From contig NZ_FOVH01000014.1 of assembly GCF_900115095.1 (NCBI RefSeq), forward strand, positions 62,001 through 126,000: 64,000 bases of DNA, written 5' to 3'. The notes beneath the pieces were generated by a model. The model was not told the DNA's origin. It did no database searches and saw only the letters and a list, made by a program, of their open reading frames with translations. The stretch comes from Actinomadura madurae. Lineage in GTDB: Bacteria; Actinomycetota; Actinomycetes; Streptosporangiales; Streptosporangiaceae. Below, in pieces: positions 57,996 to 64,000 of the stretch; positions within the stretch are counted from its first letter, which is position 1, and each line of letters starts with the position of its first letter. The translations under genes were made by a program, and so were the position numbers.

Positions 57996-59071
57996 GCCCG
58001 CGGATGCGCGGCAAGGCCGCGCGCGGCCCCGAATACACCACGATCCTGAAGTTCCTGGTGTTCGTGGTGCTGACCGGGCTGCTCACCTTCTACATCGGCC
58101 AGCAGATCCTCGGCACGAGCTTCAAGGCCCGGTACGAGCTGACCGCCACCTTCGACGACGTCACCGGCCTGCTGGAGGGCGACCAGGTGAAGGTCGCGGG
58201 CACGCCCGTCGGCCAGGTCAAGAGCATCAAGGTGGTGCGCGGCAAGGCCGTGGTCGGCATGGCCGTCGACAAGGAGGTCAAGGTCCCCGCCGACTCGACC
58301 GCCGCGATCCGCTGGCGCAACGTGATGGGCCAGCGGGTCGTCTACCTGGAGCCGGGAACGAGCCAGGGCAGGCTCGGCGACGGCGACCGCGTCCCGCGCA
58401 CCCGGTCGGCGGTGGACCTCGGCGACATCGTCAACAGCCTCGGCCCGCTCACGAGGAACCTGGACCCGAACCAGCTCAACAAGATCCTCTTCTCCTTCTC
58501 CCAGGCGCTGGAGGGCAACGAGCAGAACATCTCGCTGCTCACCGACAACCTGGACCTGCTGCTGCAGACGTTCGCGGCCCGGAAGAAGACGATCAAGGGG
58601 ATGATCGACGACTACGAGACGGTGAGCGACGCGATCGCCACCCGGGACCGGCAGATCGCCGCCAGCGTCGACAACCTGGAGTCGCTGACCAAGGTGTTCG
58701 CCGGCAACCGCAGGCTGCTGGAGAGCGCGGTCGTGGAGATCTCCGGCGTCACCACCAACCTCAACGCGGTCCTCGGCGGCAACGACGCGCAGCTCGCCCG
58801 CATCATCCAGAACCTCGGCAGATTCAGCGAGACGTTCCGGCTGAACGTCGACCAGCTGGAGAAGATGGTGCAGCAGCTGCCGCTGACGCTGCGGCAGCTG
58901 TTCTCCACCGCGAACGGCGGCCACTTCCTGCGCACCAACGCCCTCTGCCTCAACGTCGTGCAGGGCCCGTGCCCGTTCCCGATGGAGCTGCCGAAGGCCC
59001 CCGGCACGGGCCAGCCCAGCAAGGACGATCTGGACAAGCTGCGGAAGATGCTGCTGGGGGTGGGCGGCTGA
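57992..59071 (+). CDS. mceB: MCE-domain protein MceB, second operon
   Basis: A 359-residue MCE protein with anchor about 19-38, MCE domain about 46-124 (VKVAGTPVGQVKSIKVVRG, WRNVMGQRVVYLEPG), helical region (ATRDRQIAASVDNLESLTK) and a C-terminus with NALCLNVVQGPCPFPME, a likely disulphide. GTG start overlapping the previous stop by GTGA. Confidence 0.93.
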   Translation: MSPRMRGKAARGPEYTTILKFLVFVVLTGLLTFYIGQQILGTSFKARYELTATFDDVTGLLEGDQVKVAGTPVGQVKSIKVVRGKAVVGMAVDKEVKVPADSTAAIRWRNVMGQRVVYLEPGTSQGRLGDGDRVPRTRSAVDLGDIVNSLGPLTRNLDPNQLNKILFSFSQALEGNEQNISLLTDNLDLLLQTFAARKKTIKGMIDDYETVSDAIATRDRQIAASVDNLESLTKVFAGNRRLLESAVVEISGVTTNLNAVLGGNDAQLARIIQNLGRFSETFRLNVDQLEKMVQQLPLTLRQLFSTANGGHFLRTNALCLNVVQGPCPFPMELPKAPGTGQPSKDDLDKLRKMLLGVGG

Positions 59072-60093
59072 TGGCGCTGAAATCCCTGCGGGACGTCAAC
59101 CACAAGGTCGTCGCGATCGTCACCCTGTCCGCGCTCGCCGCCGGCTGCGTGTTCGCGTTCGCCATCGGCCAGCTGCACCTGCTGGACCGCGGCTACACGA
59201 TGAGCGGCGAGTTCAGCGACGCGGCCGGGCTGAAGAAGGGCCAGGACGTGCGGGTGGCCGGCGTGAAGTCCGGCCGGATCACCTCGGTCGAGCCCGACTT
59301 CCGGCACGGCAAGGTCATCGTCACCTGGCATGTGAACGCCGGCATCGACCTCGGGCCGAAGACCCGCGCCGACATCCAGACGACGACGCTGCTCGGCGGC
59401 CGGTACCTGCGGCTGTCCGGCCCGGTCTCCAAGCCCTACATGGCGGACGTGCCGGAGTCGAAACGGCGGATCTCGCTGGCGAACACCAGCGTCCCGTTCA
59501 CCGTCCCGGAGGCCCTGGAGGGCGCGCAGAACATCGTCGGCAAGCTCGACCAGAAGAGCATCGACCGGCTGCTCACCCAGGTCAACCGGATCAGGTCGCC
59601 GGGCGCGGCGAAGCTGCACCGGATCCTGGTCAACATCCAGGAGCTGTCCCGGACGCTGAACGACTCCTACCCGCAGATCCAGAGGCTGATCGAGAACAGC
59701 AAGACGATCACCGGCACGCTGGCCGGGAAGGACCAGGAGCTCCGCGAGATCATCAACGCCAGCCAGGTGCTGCTGCAGACGCTGGTCCGCCGCCGCAACG
59801 AGCTGGCCGCGACGATCGGGCAGGGCAACCGCACCGTCCGGACGCTGTCCAACGTGATCTCCAAGAACCAGAAGCAGCTCGACACGCTCCTGGACAACCT
59901 GCACCTGCTGACCACGCGGCTCGCGCCGAACATGGACGCGCTGAACACCGACTTCTCGCTGCTCGGGCCGACGTTCCAGCAGGTCGCCAACCTCAAGGGC
60001 AACGGCCAGTACATCGAGGGCCTGCTCACCGGGCTCGGCCCGCTGCAGCCGCCCGGCCCGATCTCCACGCGGCGACCGCAGGGAGGCAACTGA
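59071..60093 (+). CDS. mceC: MCE-domain protein MceC, second operon
   Basis: A 340-residue MCE protein: anchor about 13-33, MCE domain about 43-117 (VRVAGVKSGRITSVEPD, TTTLLGGRYLRLSGP), then a Gln/Asn/Leu-rich helical region (RNELAATIGQGNRTVRTLSN). It is the shortest MCE protein here and lacks the proline-rich tails seen in the first operon. Coupled by TGATG to both neighbours. Confidence 0.93.
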   Translation: MALKSLRDVNHKVVAIVTLSALAAGCVFAFAIGQLHLLDRGYTMSGEFSDAAGLKKGQDVRVAGVKSGRITSVEPDFRHGKVIVTWHVNAGIDLGPKTRADIQTTTLLGGRYLRLSGPVSKPYMADVPESKRRISLANTSVPFTVPEALEGAQNIVGKLDQKSIDRLLTQVNRIRSPGAAKLHRILVNIQELSRTLNDSYPQIQRLIENSKTITGTLAGKDQELREIINASQVLLQTLVRRRNELAATIGQGNRTVRTLSNVISKNQKQLDTLLDNLHLLTTRLAPNMDALNTDFSLLGPTFQQVANLKGNGQYIEGLLTGLGPLQPPGPISTRRPQGGN

Positions 60094-61130
60094 TGGCCCG
60101 CCAAAGCCGGACGAGGGGGATCGCCGTCGCGCTCGGCCTCGCCATGACCGCTTCGCTCGGCGGCTGCTCGCTCGCCCCGTCCGCGAGCGGCGACCGCACC
60201 ATGGTGGTCTACGTCCCGAAGGCCCGCTCCTTCTACGAGGAGTCGAAGGTCAAGGTCATGGGCGCCGACGTCGGCCTCGTCGACAAGGTGGAGAGCCAGG
60301 GCGACAGGGTCAAGGTGACGTTCCACCTGCGCCGGGACGTCCCGCTGCCGAAGGGCGTGCAGGCGTCGATCGTCCCGCTGAACCTGATCGGCGAGCGCAA
60401 CCTCGTCCTGCACCCGGCGTGGAGGCCGGGGCAGCCGAAGGAGACCGCCGACGTCATCCCGATCGAGCGCACCCACGTGCCGGTCGAGGTGGACGACGCG
60501 CTCAGCTCGTTCACCAACCTGGCGAACGCGCTCGACCCGACCAAGATGCAGCAGGCGCTCGGCACCGCCGCCGACACCGTCCGGGGCAACGGCAAGGAGT
60601 TCAACGCCACCCTCGAACAGAGCGCCCGCCTCGTCGAGAACGTCGCGGGGCAGGACAAGGAGCTGATCGAGGTCGCGCGGAACCTCAGCCGGCTGGCCGG
60701 GGTGGTGCGCGGGCGCGAGCAGGTCCTCGGCTCGGTGATCCGCGACTTCGGGACCGCGAGCCAGGTGCTCAGCTCCGAGCGCGGCGAGCTGCAGCAGCTG
60801 ATCAGCGGCGTCCTGGAGCTGTCGAAGAACGGCGACAAGCTGCTGAAGAAGTACAAGGGGACGCTGCCGTACGACCTGGCCGTCCTCACCAGGACCGCGC
60901 TGGTCCTCAAGGGCAACGCCAAGCAGCTGGCCCAGCTGCTCAACGTGCTGCCCGGCATCAACGAGGCGCTCATCGGCGGCTACAACCCGAAGAACAAGTC
61001 GCTGCAGATCCGCTTCGCCACGGACGCGTTCCTGCGCACGTGGCTCAAGGGCCTGATGAACAGCGACGAGGTCGACTGCCCGCTGCCACCGCCCAACTCC
61101 AACTGTCCCTGGCAGAACGGAGGCAACTGA
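60093..61130 (+). CDS. mceD: MCE-domain protein MceD with lipoprotein signal, second operon
   Basis: A 345-residue MCE protein. Unlike MceD of the first operon, which has a transmembrane anchor, it begins with a signal peptide ending in SLGGC (C25), a probable lipobox. MCE domain about 36-112 (VKVMGADVGLVDKVESQG, PLNLIGERNLVLHPAW), helical region, and C-terminal VDCPLPPPNSNCPWQNGG with two cysteines. Adjacent to another lipoprotein (61130). Coupled by TGATG. Confidence 0.92.
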   Translation: MARQSRTRGIAVALGLAMTASLGGCSLAPSASGDRTMVVYVPKARSFYEESKVKVMGADVGLVDKVESQGDRVKVTFHLRRDVPLPKGVQASIVPLNLIGERNLVLHPAWRPGQPKETADVIPIERTHVPVEVDDALSSFTNLANALDPTKMQQALGTAADTVRGNGKEFNATLEQSARLVENVAGQDKELIEVARNLSRLAGVVRGREQVLGSVIRDFGTASQVLSSERGELQQLISGVLELSKNGDKLLKKYKGTLPYDLAVLTRTALVLKGNAKQLAQLLNVLPGINEALIGGYNPKNKSLQIRFATDAFLRTWLKGLMNSDEVDCPLPPPNSNCPWQNGGN

Positions 61131-62203
61131 TGGGCCGGAGCAGACTGCTGGTGGTGCTCATCACGGCCGTGGCGCTCGCCGTTTCCGGCTGCTCCTACAA
61201 GACGGCGGGCGCCCCGAAGGGCGACCTGACGCTGACCGCCACGTTCGATGACGCGCAGGGCCTCGTCGCGGGGCACAGCGTGAAGATGTCCGACATCACG
61301 ATCGGCACCGTCACCAAGGTCGAGCTCGCCGGCTACCGGGCGAAGGCGACGCTGTCCATCGAGGACGACGTCAAGATCCCCAAGGGCACCCGCGCCGAGA
61401 TCAAGGTGACGTCGCTGCTCGGCGAGAACTACGTCGAGCTGCAGATGGCGCCCGGCGCGAGCATGGACCGCGGGCCGTTCCTCGCGACGGGCGCCGCGAT
61501 CACCGACACCAGCGTCCAGCCGGCGTTCGAGCAGGTCGTCGGGCAGGCCGGGCCGCTGATCCAGGCGCTGGCCGGGGACGACGTGGCGACCGTGGTGAAC
61601 GCCGGGGCGACCGCCCTGGACGGCAACGGCACGAAGCTCAACACGACGATCGCGCAGGCGGGCGCGCTGCTGCGGATGTTCGCCGAGCAGCGCCGGGAGC
61701 TGGGCGAGTCGGTGGACCGGTTCGCCAGGCTCGGGCGGTCGCTGGCCAAGGGGAGCGACGCGCTGAGCGAGACCCCCGAGCAGCTCGAACGCACCACCCG
61801 GCTGCTGAACGACGACAAAGACAAGATCATCAAGACGGTCGACCGGCTCACCATGATGGCCCGCGAGCTGAACGACAAGGTGCTGGAGGGACGCATCGGG
61901 AGGTTCCGCGCCCTGCTGCGGGACCTCGACCCCGTCCTGCAGCAGCTCGGCGACAACCGCAAGCGGCTCACCGACCTGGTGAACAGCCTGGTGACGTTCA
62001 CCGAGAAGATCCCGCGGGCCAGCTACGACGGCCAGCTGCTGCTCTACCCGATCCTCCGGATCGTCTGGCCGGACGGGACGCCGATCTTCCCCGGCCTCAG
62101 CGAGCCGCCGCGGAAGAAGAAGTCCGCCGGGACACCGGAACTCCCCGATGAGCTCCAGGGCGCCCTGCCGGACCTCAACGAGCTCCTGGAGCCGCGCCGA
62201 TGA
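61130..62203 (+). CDS. mceE: MCE-domain lipoprotein MceE, second operon
   Basis: A 357-residue MCE lipoprotein: signal peptide with lipobox AVSGC (C21), MCE domain about 33-108 (VKMSDITIGTVTKVELAG, VTSLLGENYVELQMAPG), helical tunnel region and a proline-rich end (FPGLSEPPRKKKSAGTPELP). Canonical MceE position and type. Coupled by TGATG to the previous gene and overlapping the next by four bases. Confidence 0.93.
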   Translation: MGRSRLLVVLITAVALAVSGCSYKTAGAPKGDLTLTATFDDAQGLVAGHSVKMSDITIGTVTKVELAGYRAKATLSIEDDVKIPKGTRAEIKVTSLLGENYVELQMAPGASMDRGPFLATGAAITDTSVQPAFEQVVGQAGPLIQALAGDDVATVVNAGATALDGNGTKLNTTIAQAGALLRMFAEQRRELGESVDRFARLGRSLAKGSDALSETPEQLERTTRLLNDDKDKIIKTVDRLTMMARELNDKVLEGRIGRFRALLRDLDPVLQQLGDNRKRLTDLVNSLVTFTEKIPRASYDGQLLLYPILRIVWPDGTPIFPGLSEPPRKKKSAGTPELPDELQGALPDLNELLEPRR

Positions 62204-63495
62204 CCAGACGACTGACGATCAACCTGGTGGCCTTCGGCGTGCTCGCCGCGGTGATGGTCGTGTGGGCGTTCAACAACGTCATCCGGTTCGACTTCATCGA
62301 CCGGCCGTACAACATCACGGTGGAGTTCGAGTCCTCGCCCGGCCTGCACCCGAACTTCGAGGTCGACTACCTCGGCCTGCGGATCGGCAAGATCGACTCG
62401 GTGCGGCTGGAGCGGAACAAGGTCGTCGTCAAGCTCGACATCGAGCGCGGCGTCAAGATCCCGCAGGGCGTCACCGCCGCCGCGGCGCGCAAGTCGGCGG
62501 TCGGCGAGCCGGTCGTCGAGCTGACGCCGGGGGCCGGGAAGAGCGACGCCCCGGCGATGAAGCCGGGAACCGTCATCCCGGTGTCGCAGACCAAGGTGCC
62601 GCCGAAGTACGGCGACCTGTTCGGCGCGGTCATCGACTCGCTCAAGGCGATCAACCCCGACGACGCGAAGGTCCTCACCCACGAGCTGGCCGAGGGCTGG
62701 GCGGGGCGCGAGGACTCGCTCCGTCAGATCATCAACGGCGGCGACGACCTCACGCAGACGTTCGCGGAGAACACCGAGCTGCTCGACGGCCTGACCAAGG
62801 ACCTCGGCCGCATCACGCACGTGCTGAACCAGAACCGCGGGTCGCTCGGCGCCGGCGTCGACAACCTCGCCGCCCTGACCGCGGCGCTCAGCCAGGTCCG
62901 CGGGCAGATCGCCGAGCTGCGCGACCGCGGGCCGGGCCTGCTGAAGACGGTCAACGGCCTGCTCGACAAGACCGCCCCCGACTTCGGGTGCACCGTGGAC
63001 ATGCTCGGGAACCTGGGCGTGGCGGGGTACAACCCGGACTACCTGAGCGACCTGCGGCAGATCCTCGTGCTGGCGCCGCAGTTGCGGGTCGTCCTCGACA
63101 ACGTGATCGGGCGGGACCAGGGCAAGCCCGTGCTGAACGTCGTCTTCCAGGTCACGACGAAGAGGCTCGCGGCGCTGGAGTACAAGTACCCGCTCGCGCA
63201 GCCGCGGGTGAACAAGGTGCCGACCTGCCCCGGCGGGCGGACCCCGGCGGTGACCGAGCAGAAGCCGTACAAGGCCAAGAACCCGGGCGAGACGATCCCG
63301 ACGCACGACCCGGCGCTCAACGAGCAGGGCGTCCAGGCCAGGAAGGCCGCGAACAACGACGGCTCTTCTGGCGGCCCGCCGGTGTGGCTGGTGTACATTC
63401 CTCCGGTCATCGCCCTGCTGATCCTGATCAGGGTCATGATGGGCTCGGTGCCCGTGGTGTCCCGCCTGTCCCGACGGCGTCGGAACAAGGACTGA
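62200..63495 (+). CDS. mceF: MCE-domain protein MceF with second C-terminal membrane helix
   Basis: A 431-residue MCE protein: N-terminal anchor about 8-25, MCE domain about 36-112 (VDYLGLRIGKIDSVRLE, ARKSAVGEPVVELTPG), helical region, and a C-terminal segment VWLVYIPPVIALLILIRVMM (about 395-416) followed by a basic tail. MceF usually has a single N-terminal anchor, so the second helix would return the chain to the membrane or cytoplasm. Followed 24 nt later by a Mce-associated gene. Confidence 0.92.
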   Translation: MTRRLTINLVAFGVLAAVMVVWAFNNVIRFDFIDRPYNITVEFESSPGLHPNFEVDYLGLRIGKIDSVRLERNKVVVKLDIERGVKIPQGVTAAAARKSAVGEPVVELTPGAGKSDAPAMKPGTVIPVSQTKVPPKYGDLFGAVIDSLKAINPDDAKVLTHELAEGWAGREDSLRQIINGGDDLTQTFAENTELLDGLTKDLGRITHVLNQNRGSLGAGVDNLAALTAALSQVRGQIAELRDRGPGLLKTVNGLLDKTAPDFGCTVDMLGNLGVAGYNPDYLSDLRQILVLAPQLRVVLDNVIGRDQGKPVLNVVFQVTTKRLAALEYKYPLAQPRVNKVPTCPGGRTPAVTEQKPYKAKNPGETIPTHDPALNEQGVQARKAANNDGSSGGPPVWLVYIPPVIALLILIRVMMGSVPVVSRLSRRRRNKD

Positions 63496-63519
63496 CCCCA
63501 ACCCCGAGGAGTGCCCGAA

Positions 63520-64000
63520 GTGACAGCCAAGACCGGCAAGCACGACGTCGACGAGGTCGAGGCGGTCCCGGCCGGCGAGGAGACGGCGGCCGGAGAGGCG
63601 GCGGCCGAGGAGACCGAGGCCGTGGAGAGGCCGGCGAAGCCCGCCGCCAAGCGAAGGCGCCGGGTGCGGGTCATCGAGGTCATCGACGACGAGGACCTCG
63701 ACGAGGTCCTGGAGGCGCTCGACGCCGAGGACGAGGCGGACGGCGAGGCGGAGGACGAGCCCCCGGCGCGTCCGGCCAAGGCCGCCAGACCGGCGGTGAA
63801 GACGACCAAGGCGACCACGACCAAGGCGACCACGACCAAGGCGACCACGACCAAGGCGGCGGCAACCGAGGCGACGACCGCCGCGAAGCCGCGTCCGTCC
63901 CGCCTCGAACCTCCGGAGGAGGAGGCCGAGGAGGAGGCGCCGAAGAAGGCCCCGGCCCGCGCGAGCGCGGTGCGGGAGGACGAGCGGCCGGGGATCCTCG
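63520..64000 (+). CDS. Probable Mce-associated protein, acidic N-terminal tail, cut by window end
   Basis: The frame from GTG at 63520 stays open to the window end (160 codons). It encodes a low-complexity cytoplasmic tail: Glu/Ala-rich, a basic patch (AKRRRRVRVIEVIDDEDLDE), a Lys-Ala-Thr repeat (KATTT x3, from a 15-bp DNA repeat at 63808-63852) and again Glu-rich. The position right after mceF and the parallel with the acidic-tailed Mce-associated protein of the first operon support the assignment; the membrane helix and folded domain would lie beyond the window. GAGGAG lies upstream. Confidence 0.7.
   Translation, partial: MTAKTGKHDVDEVEAVPAGEETAAGEAAAEETEAVERPAKPAAKRRRRVRVIEVIDDEDLDEVLEALDAEDEADGEAEDEPPARPAKAARPAVKTTKATTTKATTTKATTTKAAATEATTAAKPRPSRLEPPEEEAEEEAPKKAPARASAVREDERPGIL
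63808..63852 (+). repeat. 15-bp in-frame tandem repeat
   Basis: Three exact copies of aaggcgaccacgacc encode KATTT in the N-terminal tail of the probable Mce-associated protein, with degenerate copies on both sides. Confidence 0.95.

Overview
The window is very GC-rich, gene-dense chromosomal DNA from an actinobacterium. Two mce lipid-uptake operons, a site-2 protease, a LigB-type DNA ligase, an F420 (deazaflavin)-type oxidoreductase, many TetR/PucR regulators and frequent GTG/TTG starts together suggest a filamentous actinomycete of the Actinomadura/Thermomonosporaceae type. The genus is inferred, not shown. No rRNA, tRNA, CRISPR array or intact insertion sequence was seen.

Layout. 1-5.8 kb: 3' end of a thiolase gene, an HxlR regulator, a CGNR zinc-finger regulator divergent from a small redox operon (VOC protein, FMN-binding oxidase-like protein, 3Fe-4S ferredoxin), a decayed stretch with an ABC-ATPase remnant, and a LysE exporter. 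6.2-9.1 kb: an unusual three-gene cassette with two paralogous membrane-anchored VWA-like proteins and a small helical protein. The first and third carry a matching RHIM-like (amyloid signalling) motif. 9.2-15 kb: a flavin/F420-type oxidoreductase and a membrane protein, then a tandem glycine riboswitch followed by gcvT-gcvH-glyA-sdaA. Together these convert excess glycine through serine to pyruvate (gcvP is not here). 15-21.4 kb: site-2 protease, cysteine-synthase-fold lyase, basic-tailed membrane protein, DNA ligase and an anchored hypothetical protein. Three convergent gene junctions up to this point are filled with 15-20-bp tandem repeats. 21.4-27.9 kb: an orphan 35-codon minigene, then a catabolic/regulatory block (SDR, diiron ferritin-like protein, flavin monooxygenase, DDN-type protein, three TetR regulators) with two clear operator pairs.

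28-42.1 kb: a PucR-type regulator divergent from a complete mce operon: ATPase, two YrbE permeases, six MCE proteins and four Mce-associated membrane proteins. 42.2-47.2 kb: four secreted proteins and a gene remnant, sharing a new-looking 'WT-x-x-PGG' module. 47.2-54.9 kb: an Rpn-like nuclease gene with a broken partial copy, two more PucR paralogues, a Pro-Thr-Asp stalk protein, a TetR, a lytic transglycosylase and a MarR. 55.2-64 kb: a second mce operon without its own ATPase. It is preceded by a 13-codon leader peptide coupled to the first permease gene and runs off the window end inside a Mce-associated gene.

How the parts fit: the two mce systems probably share the single ATPase encoded in the first operon. 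The PucR and MarR regulators next to them are the natural candidates for control. The secreted WTxxPGG proteins lie between the two mce loci and may serve the same envelope or lipid-import function. Roles stated for individual genes rest on motif recognition by eye.
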